Shown piece by piece: positions 55,057 through 64,000 of a stretch of DNA of 64,000 nt. Under the pieces are notes generated by a model, which saw only the letters and a list, made by a program, of their open reading frames with translations, was not told where the DNA came from and did no database searches. Position 1 is the first letter of the stretch; every line of letters starts with the position of its first letter. Both the position numbers and the translations under genes were made by a program. The stretch comes from DASRBO01 sp035653595 (GTDB lineage: Bacteria; Actinomycetota; Acidimicrobiia; Acidimicrobiales; JAJPHE01): positions 1-64,000 of the forward strand of contig DASRBO010000106.1 in the NCBI GenBank assembly GCA_035653595.1, read 5' to 3'.

Positions 55057-56283
55057 ATGAGAAACACGATCGCTCGTGTCGGCACGGCAGGCGCAGCCCT
55101 TCTACTGGGCGTCGGTCTGGCCGCTGCCCCCGCGAGTGCTGCCGCCACGGGGGGGAAGCCCGAGGTGTTCGCAGGAAACGCCGCCGCCACCGCCCTCAAG
55201 CTGGCGGTGCTGGGCAACTCGGTCACGGAGGGCGTCAGCAACGTCGCCGGTGGCTCGAACCTGTCGGCGTCGGCTCACGCCATCGGCGAGCTGGCCCCCA
55301 CCCTGGTGACCACCGCCGAGCAGTCGGTGTCGGTGAGCTCCGACAACTCGACCGCCTCCAAGCCCCAGATCTGCGGCGGGGTGACCCTGCCCCAGCTGCC
55401 CAACCCGTTCCCGGCGCTGTCGGCCAACGTGGCCTGCTCCGCCGTCACGGCGGCGGTCAAGGGCGGTCTGCCCTCGGCCCAGGCCGTCGGCACGGTGGCC
55501 GGAGTGACCGCCGACGCCCACGCCCTGTTCAACACCGTCCTGCAGCCCATCGAGCCGGCGCTGCAGTCGATCTTCGGGGCCCTGCCCTCCCAGCTCAACC
55601 CGGTGACCTCCACGGTCTCTGACCTGCTCAACCAGCTGGGCAACACCAGGACCCTGGCCGTCAACATCGGCAACTCCACCTCGTCGCTGACGACCACGGC
55701 CGCCTCGGTCACCTCCAACGCCACCGCCCAGGGCGGTGAGGTCGACATCCTCGGCCTCGACGGCACCCCGCTGGCCAAGATCGTGGTCGGCTCGGCCTCG
55801 GCCCAGGCCGTCTACGACCGGGCCACCGGCCATGCCGTGCCCACCTTCAACCCCGCCCTGGTGACGGTGACCATCACGCCCCCGGCGGCGTCGGGCCTGG
55901 CGGCCCAGACCCTGACGGTGGCCCCCGGTGTCACCCAGACCATCCTGGCCGGCACCCCGCTGCAGTCGACCATCACCGTGGCCGGCGGCTCGACGGCGAC
56001 CAACCCGGACGGCTCGGTGACCGCCACCTCGGCCGGCGTGGAGCTCAACCTGCTCCAGGGCCTGGGCGCCAGCACCGCCACCTCCTACGACGGTGGGATC
56101 GACCTGGCCCTGGCCAAGGCGACCGCCAGCGTGGGTGGCACCCCGGCGGTGGCCGCCGTGGTCACCCCGGCCTCGCCCTCCCTGCCCTTCACCGGCAGCA
56201 GCCCGGTCCTGCCGATCGCCGGCATGGGCCTCCTGGGTGCCGGCCTGGCCGGGCGCCGGGTGTGGTCGCTGATCCGCCACTGA
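55057..56283 (+). CDS. LPxTG-type cell-wall-anchored protein
   Basis: A 408-residue exported protein with a signal peptide (1-29, ending ASA) and an Ala/Thr/Ser/Val-rich body. The C-terminus has LPFTG (376-380), then a hydrophobic helix and a basic tail (GRRVWSLIRH), the classical sortase sorting signal. The sortase gene follows 163 bases downstream and is the likely enzyme. The ATG has GGAGGA ten bases upstream. It probably covers the cell surface as a structural or adhesive protein. Confidence 0.8.
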   Translation: MRNTIARVGTAGAALLLGVGLAAAPASAAATGGKPEVFAGNAAATALKLAVLGNSVTEGVSNVAGGSNLSASAHAIGELAPTLVTTAEQSVSVSSDNSTASKPQICGGVTLPQLPNPFPALSANVACSAVTAAVKGGLPSAQAVGTVAGVTADAHALFNTVLQPIEPALQSIFGALPSQLNPVTSTVSDLLNQLGNTRTLAVNIGNSTSSLTTTAASVTSNATAQGGEVDILGLDGTPLAKIVVGSASAQAVYDRATGHAVPTFNPALVTVTITPPAASGLAAQTLTVAPGVTQTILAGTPLQSTITVAGGSTATNPDGSVTATSAGVELNLLQGLGASTATSYDGGIDLALAKATASVGGTPAVAAVVTPASPSLPFTGSSPVLPIAGMGLLGAGLAGRRVWSLIRH

Positions 56284-56317
56284 CCCAATCTCACCAGCAG
56301 TAACTCAGACGTTGGCT

Positions 56318-56349
56318 GGGGCCGGCTTCCTGCACAGGGGGCCGGCCCC
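56318..56349. terminator. 9-bp stem hairpin after the LPFTG gene
   Basis: GGGGCCGGC and GCCGGCCCC form a perfect 9-bp stem with a 14-base loop, between the LPFTG and sortase genes. It may be a terminator or an attenuating hairpin that lowers sortase expression relative to the surface protein. Confidence 0.5.
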
Positions 56350-56446
56350 TAGCCTTCCTGGACCCCGGTCCGTGCCCCGGCCGGCTAACGGTTCGGGCCA
56401 TTCCCGCCGATAAGTACAACCGCCAGCGACGACAAGGGTGCCATCA

Positions 56447-57097
56447 GTGCAAAGCCAAGCCACCAGATCGCAGCCGACCGACCGGATCGTGGCCGCCCTG
56501 CGGGGGAGCCGTCCGGCCAAGATCGCCCTGTCGGCCCTCTCCGGGCTGCTCCTGCTGGGGGCGGTTGGCCTGCTCGGGTACCCCTTCTTCACCAACCTCT
56601 ACCAGAGCCGCCTGCAGAGCCGGCTGGTCCAGCAGCTCAAGGACCCCCAGCTGGCCCAGGCCTACCGCAACCACGCCGTGCCGATCGGCGACAGCCTGAC
56701 CAGGTTGGAGATACCCGCCATCGGGGTGGATGTGGTGGTCGTCGAGGGCACAACCGAGGAGGCGCTGAAGGCCGGAGCCGGTCACTACCCGGGCACGCCG
56801 CTGCCGTGTCAGATGGGTGACGTGGCCATCGCCGGGCACCGCACCACCTACGGCCGGCCCTTCACCGACGTGGACCGCCTCAAGGTCGGCGACAAGATCA
56901 CCCTGGTCACCCCGGTCGACTCCTGCACCTACATCGTGGACCAGGCCCCCTTCGTGGTCCTGCCCACCGACACCTCGGTGGTGGCCAACACCCCCGGCCA
57001 GTACACCCTGACCCTGACCTCCTGCACCCCCAAGGGCTCGGCGAGCCACCGGATCATCATCAAGGCGGCCATGGCCACCGCCTCCAGCCAGGCCTGA
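56447..57097 (+). CDS. Sortase (class E/D-like)
   Basis: A 216-residue sortase with one N-terminal transmembrane helix (about 26-50). The catalytic set is His131 (GHRTTYG), Cys193 (TLTSCTPKG) and Arg202 (SHRII). The TLTSC/TP motif is typical of actinobacterial class D/E sortases. It should cleave at LPxTG to link the neighbouring LPFTG protein to the wall. The GTG at 56447 (AAGGG upstream) is preferred to GTG 56438. Its stop overlaps the next start as TGATG. Confidence 0.88.
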   Translation: MQSQATRSQPTDRIVAALRGSRPAKIALSALSGLLLLGAVGLLGYPFFTNLYQSRLQSRLVQQLKDPQLAQAYRNHAVPIGDSLTRLEIPAIGVDVVVVEGTTEEALKAGAGHYPGTPLPCQMGDVAIAGHRTTYGRPFTDVDRLKVGDKITLVTPVDSCTYIVDQAPFVVLPTDTSVVANTPGQYTLTLTSCTPKGSASHRIIIKAAMATASSQA

Positions 57098-58323
57098 TGC
57101 CCTCGTCTCGCTCAGCCCGCTCGGGCGGGCGCCGCCTGGCCGCCGGGCTGGCCGCCGCCGGGGCCCTGGTGGTGGCGGGCGGGCTCGCCTTCGCCCCCGC
57201 CTCCCTGGCGGGGGCCCCCTCGGTCAGCATCACCGACCCGACCGGGGGGCAGACCCTGGCCACGGCCACCCCGACCATCTCCGGTTCGGCCTCGGCCACC
57301 TCCGGGGGTGGCACCATCAGCGGCGACCTGCAGGTGGTGGTCACCTCCCAGGCCGGCCACCCCGGCTTCACCGCCACCCGGTCCAACTGGTGCGGCCAGG
57401 CCAGCTGCAGCTTCAACGTCCAGGTCAGCCCGGCCCTGGCCTGGAACGGCTCGTACACCCTGGCCGTGCAGGCCACCGAGACCGACCCCACCCCCGACAC
57501 CTCGGGCCAGCGCAGCCACCAGATCACCCAGACCACCTCGTTCCAGCTGGCCGCCCCGCCGGCGGCGCCCAGCTCGGTCCGGGCCCAGGTGGCGTCCGAC
57601 GGTTCGTCGGTGGCCCTGTCGTGGAGCGCCAACTCCGAGCCGGACATCGTGGGCTACGAGATCAACCGCAGCCCCGCCTCCACCGGGTCGTGGCCGGCGG
57701 CGGTGACCGGAACCAGCTTCGTGGACAACTCGGTCCAGCCCGGCACCTCCTACACCTACTCGGTGGCGGCCGTGCGCCAGGGGGCCGACTCCGGCTCGAC
57801 GGTGGTCTCGTCCTGGACCAACATCGCCGCCACCACCCCGGCCCCCCCGACCACCACCACCCAGGCACCTTCGGGCTCGGGCCAGGGGGGCAGCGCCGCA
57901 TCGTCGGGATCGACCTCGAAGGGGTCCTCGGCGGGCTCCGGGGGACAGGCCGGCGGGTCGTCGCGGCGCAGCGACAGCCCCCAGGCCGCGGCTGAGGCCG
58001 CCAGCAACCTGGCCTCCTTCGACGCCCTGCTGGCCAAGACGGCCGCCAACACCCCGGCGCCGGCCCAGGCCGCCCCCCAGGTGCCGGCCATCCCCGAGGA
58101 TGGCCCGGTCGGCGCCGGCTCGGACAACCCGACCGTGGCCCCGTTCAGCCAGGGCTCGGGCGGGGGCCTGACGCCGGGCAGCAGCAGCTCGGCCGTCCGC
58201 TTCTACCGCACCACCGTCCCGTCGGGCATCGGGTCCAAGACCTCCCTCGAGGCCATCGCCCTGGCCGCCCTGCTGGTGGCGGTGGTCGCCCACCTGCTCT
58301 GGCTCCGGCGCCAGATCGCCTGA
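57097..58323 (+). CDS. Exported Fn3-domain membrane protein
   Basis: A 408-residue protein: signal peptide (1-39), an Ig-like region, then a fibronectin type III domain (about 150-245, PAAPSSVRAQVASDGSSVALSWSANSEPDIVGYEI...), a Ser/Thr/Gly linker and a C-terminal transmembrane helix (about 385-405) with a basic end. It lacks an LPxTG motif. It is translationally coupled to the sortase gene (TGATG), so probably works in the same surface assembly. Confidence 0.75.
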   Translation: MPSSRSARSGGRRLAAGLAAAGALVVAGGLAFAPASLAGAPSVSITDPTGGQTLATATPTISGSASATSGGGTISGDLQVVVTSQAGHPGFTATRSNWCGQASCSFNVQVSPALAWNGSYTLAVQATETDPTPDTSGQRSHQITQTTSFQLAAPPAAPSSVRAQVASDGSSVALSWSANSEPDIVGYEINRSPASTGSWPAAVTGTSFVDNSVQPGTSYTYSVAAVRQGADSGSTVVSSWTNIAATTPAPPTTTTQAPSGSGQGGSAASSGSTSKGSSAGSGGQAGGSSRRSDSPQAAAEAASNLASFDALLAKTAANTPAPAQAAPQVPAIPEDGPVGAGSDNPTVAPFSQGSGGGLTPGSSSSAVRFYRTTVPSGIGSKTSLEAIALAALLVAVVAHLLWLRRQIA

Positions 58324-58342
58324 CCGGCTCCCGGCCGACCGC

Positions 58343-60715
58343 CTAGGGGCGCAGGACCGCCCGCAGCAGGGCGGCGGCCCCGGCCTTGTCGAGGGGCTCG
58401 TTCAGGTTCCCGCACTTGGGCGACTGCACGCAGGAGGGGCACCCGGCCTCGCACGGGCAGGCGGTGATGGCCTCCAGGGTCGCACCCAGGTGACGGGAGG
58501 CGGCATCGAAGCCCAGCTCGGCGATGCCGGCCCCGCCCGGGTAGCCGTCGTAGATGACGATGGTGGCCTGGCCGGTGTCGGGGTGCCAGGGGGTGGACAC
58601 GCCCCCGACGTCCCAGCGGTCGCAGATCGTGAACAGCGGCAGGATGCCGATGCCGGCGTGCTCGGCGGCGTGAAGCGAGCCCCCCAGCACCTCGCCGGCG
58701 GGGCTGTCCTCGGCGTCGCCGGCGCAGTCGGCGTCGTCCTCCCCGGCCGGATCCGACCCCCCCGGGGCCGCCCCCCGCCCGGTCAGCAGCCCGGCCCGGG
58801 CCAGCACGTCGGGACCGAAGGTGTACCAGAAACCCCTGGTCGACAGGCAGGTCGGGGGCAGGTCGAGGCCCTCGTCGCCCAGCACCTCGCCGCTGAACAG
58901 ATCCCGCCGTCGGTAGCCGGTGACCTGCTCGGTCACCTCCACCCGGCCCAGACCCAGCCGGGCCCGTCCCACCCCGGTCTCCCGCTCGCAGCCCAGGATG
59001 CGGAAGTCGGTGACGCTGCGGGCCTGGGTCATCTCTCCCGGATCCACCACCGCCACCCACACCGCCCGGTCATCCAGGTCGAGGCGCTCCACCCGGTAAT
59101 GGACGCCGGCGTGGAGGTACACCGCCCCGGGGTGGACGGTGGCGAAGGCCCGGCTCATCTCGACGGTGCCGATCAGGTCGCCCTCGGGCCCGACGATGCG
59201 CAGCTCCTCCGACGAGCCGCTGCGCAGGTTGAGGGACGGGGCGTGGCGGGCGGTGGGCACCGCCCGGCCCGACCGCAGCACCAGGCGGTCCTCCAGCACC
59301 AGGCGGCGGATGCCGTCGTCGAAGCTGTCGGCCTCCAGGCCGGGCGGAGCCCACCACGCCTCGTCGTCGGGCTGCAGGGCCCGCTCGAAGGATGCGCACT
59401 CGAGGTGGGGGTCCAGGACGAAGGGGTTGGCCGGGTTCACCACCGCCGGTTCGGGGGGCCGGGTGAGCAGCTCGCCGGGATGCGCCATCAGCCACTGGTC
59501 GAGGGCGTCGTCGCCGGCGACCAGCACGGCCAGTGACCGCCGGGCCGACCGCCCCGCCCGGCCCACCTGCTGCCACATGGAGGCGATGGTGCCCGGGTAG
59601 CCGTTGAGGACACAGGCGTCGAGGCCACCTATGTCCACCCCCAGCTCGAGGGCGTTGGTGGCCGCCACCCCGAGCAGGCGGCCGCTGAACAGCTCGGCCT
59701 CGATCTCCCGCCGCTCCGAGGACAGGAAGCCCCCCCGGTAGGGGCGGACCTTGGCCGCCAGCGGGGGCGGCAGGCGGTCCTGGGCGGCGGCGGCCACCAG
59801 CTCGGTGCCCCGCCGGCTTCGGGTGAAGGCGATCGAGCGGTACCCGGCCGACACCAGCCCGGCCAGGAGGGACGCCGCCTCGGAGTTGGCCGAGGCCCGG
59901 GCCCCCGAGGCCCGGTCCCGCAGGGGCGGGTTCCACAGCGCCAGCAGCCGCTCGCCCTGAGGCGAGCCGTCCTCGGTCACCTCGGCCACCTCCAGCCCGC
60001 ACAGGGCCGAGGCGAGGGTGCCCGGCCGCCCCACGGTGGCGGAGGTGAACACGAAGGTTGGCGAGCCGCCGTGGATGGCCGCCACCCGCCGCAGCCGGCG
60101 CACCACGTGGGCCACGTGGCTGCCGAAGATGCCCCGCAGGGTGTGCAGCTCGTCGAGCACCACGAAGCCCAGCCGCATCATGAACGTCGCCCACCGCTGG
60201 TGGTTGGAGAGGACGCCGAAGTGCAGCATGTCGGGATTGGTCAGCACGACGTTGGCATGGCGGCGGACCCAGGCCCGCTCCTCCGAGCTGCAGTCCCCGT
60301 CGTAGGTGGCGGCCACGAGGCCGGGCACGTCGAGCTCGCCCAGGGCCCGCAGCTGATCCTGGGCCAGGGCCTTGGTCGGGTACACCAGCAGGGCGGTCGA
60401 ACCCCGGGCCACCGCCTCGGCGATGGGCAGCTGGTAGCACAGGGACTTGCCCGAGGCGGTTCCGGTGGCGACCGCCACCGAGGTGCCCGAGCGGGCCAGG
60501 TCGATGGCGGCGGCCTGGTGGGACCACAGCCCCCCCGCCGGCACCAGGGCGGCGGCCGGCCCCTCCAGGGGGCGGGTGAGCTCGGCTGTCCGGCCGGGCC
60601 GAGCGGGGAGGCGATGGAGATGGACCAGCTGGCCCGAGGTGGCCAGGCCCGCTATCAGGTCCTCGAAGTCGGGGCGCTCCGGTGCCGCCGGAGGGGCGAG
60701 CGACGCTGAGGACAT
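58343..60715 (-). CDS. DEAD/DEAH-type helicase with C-terminal Cys cluster (MrfA-like)
   Basis: A 790-residue SF2 helicase. GTASGKS (85-91) is the Walker A motif; DELH replaces DEAH (VVLDELHTL); TSAT (motif III) and GRAGR-type motif VI ([11 protein letters not shown]) are present. The C-terminus has [16 protein letters not shown], the four-Cys zinc/iron cluster of the MrfA/DUF1998 family that repairs mitomycin-type DNA damage. It is divergent from a STAS gene. Confidence 0.88.
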   Translation of the reverse strand: MSSASLAPPAAPERPDFEDLIAGLATSGQLVHLHRLPARPGRTAELTRPLEGPAAALVPAGGLWSHQAAAIDLARSGTSVAVATGTASGKSLCYQLPIAEAVARGSTALLVYPTKALAQDQLRALGELDVPGLVAATYDGDCSSEERAWVRRHANVVLTNPDMLHFGVLSNHQRWATFMMRLGFVVLDELHTLRGIFGSHVAHVVRRLRRVAAIHGGSPTFVFTSATVGRPGTLASALCGLEVAEVTEDGSPQGERLLALWNPPLRDRASGARASANSEAASLLAGLVSAGYRSIAFTRSRRGTELVAAAAQDRLPPPLAAKVRPYRGGFLSSERREIEAELFSGRLLGVAATNALELGVDIGGLDACVLNGYPGTIASMWQQVGRAGRSARRSLAVLVAGDDALDQWLMAHPGELLTRPPEPAVVNPANPFVLDPHLECASFERALQPDDEAWWAPPGLEADSFDDGIRRLVLEDRLVLRSGRAVPTARHAPSLNLRSGSSEELRIVGPEGDLIGTVEMSRAFATVHPGAVYLHAGVHYRVERLDLDDRAVWVAVVDPGEMTQARSVTDFRILGCERETGVGRARLGLGRVEVTEQVTGYRRRDLFSGEVLGDEGLDLPPTCLSTRGFWYTFGPDVLARAGLLTGRGAAPGGSDPAGEDDADCAGDAEDSPAGEVLGGSLHAAEHAGIGILPLFTICDRWDVGGVSTPWHPDTGQATIVIYDGYPGGAGIAELGFDAASRHLGATLEAITACPCEAGCPSCVQSPKCGNLNEPLDKAGAAALLRAVLRP

Positions 60716-60796
60716 GTGTGAAAAGCTAAAGCCAGCGGGTAGCGTTGCGGCACCTGATTACCTGGGCGAATCTGGGAGCGCCCAGGGGCAGCTACC

Positions 60797-60864
60797 AGTC
60801 GGTCTACGAACAGTCGGTCTTACGAACAGTCGGTCTACGAAGTCGATCTACGAGTCGATTCACA
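60797..60864. repeat. Five degenerate tandem repeats upstream of the STAS gene
   Basis: Five units beginning AGTCG(G/A)T, each 12-16 bases: AGTCGGTCTACGAAC, AGTCGGTCTTACGAAC, AGTCGGTCTACGA, AGTCGATCTACG and AGTCGATTCACA. They lie immediately before the ribosome binding site of the STAS gene, within the divergent promoter region with the helicase. Confidence 0.7.
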
Positions 60865-60875
60865 AGGAGCCACCC

Positions 60876-61211
60876 ATGGACCTGGGCCTCGACGTAACGG
60901 AGCGGAACGGTTTCGCAGTGCTGGCCGTTCGTGGCGAGGTCGACGTCTACACCGCCCCCCGGCTGCGGGAGAGGCTGGTCGAGCTGGTCAGCCAGGGTCA
61001 CCAGAAGGTCGTCGTCGACTTGGAGGGGGTCGACTTCCTCGACTCCACCGGCCTCGGTGTGCTGGTCGGGGGGCTCAAGCGCCTGCGCAGCCACGATGGT
61101 GACCTCACCCTGGTGTGCACCCAGCGCCGGATCCTCAAGGTGTTCGAGATCACCGGCCTGACCAAGGTCTTCTCCATCCACGATTCGGTGGAAGCCGCCA
61201 CCGGCGGCTGA
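60876..61211 (+). CDS. STAS-domain anti-sigma factor antagonist (RsbV-like)
   Basis: A 111-residue STAS protein: [56 protein letters not shown] (with a phosphorylatable Ser in DSTGLG), and a C-terminal helix. It would bind an anti-sigma kinase in a partner-switch. The following gene encodes a kinase-type ATPase of that kind. The ATG has AAGGAG upstream. Confidence 0.88.
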   Translation: MDLGLDVTERNGFAVLAVRGEVDVYTAPRLRERLVELVSQGHQKVVVDLEGVDFLDSTGLGVLVGGLKRLRSHDGDLTLVCTQRRILKVFEITGLTKVFSIHDSVEAATGG

Positions 61212-61230
61212 TCCGGCGCAGTCCCCGAGC

Positions 61231-61713
61231 GTGACCAGCACAGCCGGACCGGTCGAGCGCGTCGAGCGCACCGGCGGGGTGGTGTTCACCATCCCGTCCC
61301 AGGCCGGCTACGTGTCCCTGGTCCGGATGCTGATCTCCACCCTGGCCTACGAGCGGCGGGACCTCGACGACGAGCGGGTGGAGGACCTGGTGCTCGCCGT
61401 GTCCGAGGCGGCGTCGCTGGCCATCGAGGCCCATGGGGGCACCGGCGACCACCCCCTGGTGTTGCGGTGGTCGGAGGACGACGAGCGCTGCGAGGTCGAG
61501 GTGGTCGACCGGCTGAGGGTCCTCGACGTCGACGTCAACGAGAGCCTGGCCGACCACGTCAGCGACCCCGGCCGGGCCGCCCTCGAGGGCAACCTTGGTC
61601 TGCCGCTGGTCCGGGCCCTGGTGGACGAGGTGACGGTGGACTCCGACGACAGCGGCATCGTGGTCCGCATGTCGGTCCTCTGCGCCCGGCTGCCCTCGCT
61701 GCCCGACGACTGA
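61231..61713 (+). CDS. RsbW-like anti-sigma ATPase
   Basis: A 160-residue GHKL-type ATPase. LVLAVSEAASLAIEAH is the N box with a degenerate Asn, and NLGLPLVRALVDEV carries the G2-type motif. The size fits RsbW anti-sigma kinases. It lies 19 bases after the STAS gene, so the two form a partner-switch pair. The missing N-box Asn (SEAAS, no N) means kinase activity is uncertain. Confidence 0.75.
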   Translation: MTSTAGPVERVERTGGVVFTIPSQAGYVSLVRMLISTLAYERRDLDDERVEDLVLAVSEAASLAIEAHGGTGDHPLVLRWSEDDERCEVEVVDRLRVLDVDVNESLADHVSDPGRAALEGNLGLPLVRALVDEVTVDSDDSGIVVRMSVLCARLPSLPDD

Positions 61714-61831
61714 GGGATGCCGGCTCCCCGGCTCGCCGACGACGCGGGGATGCCCGCCGCCCGGCCGGCACACGGCTGAGCCGCCGGCGGGGGAGGTTCC
61801 GGTCCCGGCCGGTCCGGACCGGTGGGCCTGG

Positions 61832-62494
61832 CTACTCCCGCACCATGGTCGAGCGCACCGCGTCCTGGGAGGTGGCGGTCACCAGCGCGAGGACTTCGTC
61901 CCCCGCCCGCAGCACCACGTCGCCCCGGGGGACCACCACGTGCCGGTCGCGGATGATGGCGACCACGCTGGCGTCGCGGGGCAGGCCCAGATCCGAAATG
62001 GACCGGTCCGCCGCCGGCGAGTCGGGAGCCAGGGTCACCTCGACCAGGTTGGCCTCGCCCTGCTCCAGCTGCAGGAGCCGCACCAGGGAGCCGACGGTGA
62101 CCGCCTCCTCCACCACCCCGGTGAGCAGGTGGGGCGTCGAGACGGCCACATCAACGCCCCAGCTCTCGTTGAACAGCCAGTGGTTCTTGGGGTGGTTGAC
62201 CCGGGCCACCACCCTTGGGACGGCGAATTCCATCTTGGCCAGCAGGGAGACCACCAGGTTGTCCTCGTCGTCACCGGTGGCCGCCACCACCACGTCGGCC
62301 TCGGCCACCCCCGCCTTCTGCAGGTTGGTCACCTCGCAGGCGTCGGCGTCGAGGACGGGCACCTCCAGCTCCTTGACCAGCCGCTGCACCAGCCCGTGGT
62401 CCTTGTCCATCAGGGTCACGTCGTGGCCGCTCTGGGCCAGGTCGGTGGCGATGAAGGTGCCGACGTTGCCCGCTCCGGCGATGACGACCTTCAC
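61832..62494 (-). CDS. TrkA-type K+ channel/transport regulatory protein
   Basis: A 220-residue protein with a Rossmann RCK-N domain (GAGNVG, residues 7-12; then TLMDKD) and a C-terminal RCK-C domain (about 140-220). It binds NAD(H) or nucleotides and gates a K+ uptake system. Its start overlaps the upstream TrkA-type gene by 4 bases (ATGA), so the two are coupled. Confidence 0.88.
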   Translation of the reverse strand: MKVVIAGAGNVGTFIATDLAQSGHDVTLMDKDHGLVQRLVKELEVPVLDADACEVTNLQKAGVAEADVVVAATGDDEDNLVVSLLAKMEFAVPRVVARVNHPKNHWLFNESWGVDVAVSTPHLLTGVVEEAVTVGSLVRLLQLEQGEANLVEVTLAPDSPAADRSISDLGLPRDASVVAIIRDRHVVVPRGDVVLRAGDEVLALVTATSQDAVRSTMVRE

Positions 62495-63153
62495 CGTCCG
62501 GCCTCGGGGCTCTGAAGGCGGCGGTCCAGGTCGACCAGGGCCCGGCGGTCCACCGCCACGTGGAGGATGTCCCCGTCCTGGCCGACGGCGTCGGCCGTGA
62601 TCAGGCGGGGCTGGTCCGCCCTGGTCATGCTGACCAGGCGGATGAGGCCGGGGACCTCCAGCTCGGACAGCCGCTTACCGACCCAGGCGGCCGGAAGGGC
62701 CCGCTCCACCAGGCTGACCTCGCCTCCGGTGCTGGTCCACTCGGTGTAGCTGCGCTCCGGGAACATCCGCCGCAGCACCTGGTCGGTGGTCCAGGTGACG
62801 GTGGCAACGGTCGGTATGCCCAGGCGGCGGTAGATGCTGGCCCGGCGGGGGTCGTAGATGCGGGCGACGACGTTCTCGACCTCGTAGTTCTCGCGGGCGA
62901 TGCGGGCCGACAGGATGTTGGAGTTGTCGCCGTTGGTGACGGCGGCGAAGGCCCCGGCGCCCCCGATGCCGGCCTCCTCCAGCGTCTCGCGGTCGAAGCC
63001 GAAGCCGGTCAGCGCCGTACCGCCCCAATCGGGCGGAAGCCGACGGAAGGCCCCGGAGGCCTTGTCGATGATGGCCACGGTGTGGCCCTCGGCGGTGAGG
63101 GAGAGCGCCAGCCCCGAGCCGACCCGGCCGCAGCCGACAATCACCACGTGCAC
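62491..63153 (-). CDS. TrkA-type K+ transport regulatory protein (second)
   Basis: A 220-residue paralogue: VHVVIVGCGRVGSGLALSLTAEGH is the nucleotide-binding start, and the RCK-C domain follows. Start chosen at GTG 63153 because the Rossmann strand begins there; GTG 63171 or a longer frame to 63240 are alternatives. It is divergent from the KimA-like permease gene. Confidence 0.82.
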   Translation of the reverse strand: MHVVIVGCGRVGSGLALSLTAEGHTVAIIDKASGAFRRLPPDWGGTALTGFGFDRETLEEAGIGGAGAFAAVTNGDNSNILSARIARENYEVENVVARIYDPRRASIYRRLGIPTVATVTWTTDQVLRRMFPERSYTEWTSTGGEVSLVERALPAAWVGKRLSELEVPGLIRLVSMTRADQPRLITADAVGQDGDILHVAVDRRALVDLDRRLQSPEAGR

Positions 63154-63342
63154 GGGGGCAATTGCTAACACACACCCCGTTCCCCCAACCAAGCCCGGGG
63201 ACCCAGCCCGGTCGTCTCCGCAGTCGGCGGGCGCCGACATGGGGGCGGCGGACCGCCCGGCATGGTGGTGGCGGGCCCGCTGGGCGTTCGGTTCGCTGGC
63301 CCGGGCTATTCCGGCGCCGGAGCCGGAGATAAGGTCGCCGAC

Positions 63343-64000
63343 ATGGGCGTGCCGGAGCCGGAGCAGCCGGCGAGCTCGTACCCGGCGGCCCAGTCGTCGG
63401 AGCCGACGCTGCCGGAGAGCTTCGGCTACCGGATGAAGAAGCTCCTGCTCGGTCCACCCCTGGTGCGGGAGCAGCTGGCCGAGGAGAAGCTGGGGAAGCC
63501 GACCGCCCTGGCCATCCTGTCCTCCGACGTCATGTCGTCCTCGGCCTATGCCACCGAGGAGATCCTCTACCAGCTGGTGCCGGCGGTCGGGCTGGCGGCG
63601 TTCAGCCTGGTCATCCCGCTCACCCTGGCCATCATCGGGGTGCTGGCGGTGGTCACCGCCCTCTACCGCCAGGTGGTGAGGGCCTATCCCAAGGCCGGCG
63701 GGGCGTACGTGGTCAGCCGCGAGAACTTCGGCCTGGGGGTGGCCCAGGTGGCCGGGGCGTCGCTGCTGATCGACTACACCCTGACCGTGGCGGTCTCGAT
63801 CGCCAGCGGCACCGACGCCCTCACCTCGGCGGTGCCGAGCCTGAGCCGGTACACCACCTGGCTGGCCCTCGGCTTCGTGGTCCTGCTGGCCTACGGGAAC
63901 CTGCGCGGCGTTCGTGAGGCGGGCAGGTCCTTCGCCGTGCCGACGTTCTTCTTCGTGGCCAACGTTGCCGTCCTGGCGGTCGTCGGCACCTACCGTCAGC
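63343..64000 (+). CDS. KimA-like APC superfamily K+ permease (cut by window edge)
   Basis: The first 219 codons of an APC permease, open to the window end. After a Pro/Ser-rich N-terminus comes KKLLLGPPLVREQLAEEKLGKPTALAILSSDVMSSSAYATEEIL, which closely matches the start of the KimA/YdaO K+ importers. Several transmembrane helices follow. Location beside two TrkA genes supports a K+ role. Confidence 0.75.
   Translation, partial: MGVPEPEQPASSYPAAQSSEPTLPESFGYRMKKLLLGPPLVREQLAEEKLGKPTALAILSSDVMSSSAYATEEILYQLVPAVGLAAFSLVIPLTLAIIGVLAVVTALYRQVVRAYPKAGGAYVVSRENFGLGVAQVAGASLLIDYTLTVAVSIASGTDALTSAVPSLSRYTTWLALGFVVLLAYGNLRGVREAGRSFAVPTFFFVANVAVLAVVGTYRQ

Noticed and set aside
61809..61822. 14-bp perfect palindrome CCGGTCCGGACCGG
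   Set aside because: It has no loop, lies between convergent genes and is likely to occur by chance in GC-rich DNA; a terminator role is possible but not supported.
63227..63348. Repeated CGCCGACATGGG motif before the KimA-like gene
   Set aside because: The first copy is not in the permease frame and only 12 bases match, so it is probably chance.

Overview
The window is high-GC DNA with many GTG and TTG starts, compact gene spacing and protein families typical of Actinomycetota: a sortase with an LPxTG-type protein, an Lsr2-like domain, DUF1501/DUF1800 and many secreted Ser/Thr-rich proteins. An Acidimicrobiia-like lineage is my best guess, but no marker gene here proves it. I see no phage, IS element or CRISPR array; this looks like ordinary chromosome. 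Both ends cut a gene (DUF1800 on the left, an APC permease on the right).

Layout. 1-3.4 kb: a DUF1800/DUF1501 pair, a YwaF-like membrane protein and a VOC protein. 3.5-9.0 kb: a catabolic-looking cluster with two paralogous alpha/beta hydrolases, an IclR regulator, a type-B carboxylesterase and an MmgE/PrpD protein; a perfect 17-bp IclR-type palindrome lies between the last two. 9.2-17.3 kb: an ERCC4-Lsr2 fusion, rpmB behind a tiny coupled leader ORF, a proline-iminopeptidase-like hydrolase, DinB, isochorismatase, a three-gene operon (methyltransferase, histidine phosphatase, aminoglycoside-phosphotransferase-like kinase) and a Nudix-kinase ORF that appears to be fused by a one-base frameshift. 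17.3-19.8 kb: a toxin-antitoxin-like pair, in which a ribbon-helix-helix protein with an 18-bp palindromic, apparently leaderless promoter precedes a degenerate Doc/Fic-ClpN fusion, next to an MFS exporter.

19.9-27.7 kb: secreted and surface enzymes (phosphoesterase lipoprotein, carboxylesterase, S53 protease, GH25-like protein) and an HD protein. 28.5-32.4 kb: a tightly coupled five-gene envelope-stress-type operon of PspA, an unknown protein and three proteins with tandem YbjQ-like domains. This is the strongest candidate for an undescribed system. 32.5-42 kb: an orphan histidine kinase, a NAGPA-like protein, a DoxX-Rieske fusion with a b-type-cytochrome-like partner, UppP, PhyH and a TetR regulator with its operator. 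42.2-45.9 kb: a beta-propeller lipoprotein, an ECF sigma factor and a TIG-domain transmembrane protein that looks like a sigma/anti-sigma unit.

46-54.9 kb: amidohydrolase, SHOCT protein, NadE, EamA, two unknown proteins, a group-2 sigma factor, a selenocysteine tRNA and a HAD phosphatase. 55-58.3 kb: a sortase locus (LPFTG protein, sortase, Fn3 membrane protein). 58.3-64 kb: an MrfA-type helicase, a STAS/RsbW-like partner-switch pair, two TrkA-type K+ regulatory proteins and a divergent KimA-like permease. Regulation by membrane state (PspA, ECF, sortase, K+ uptake) recurs through the second half.
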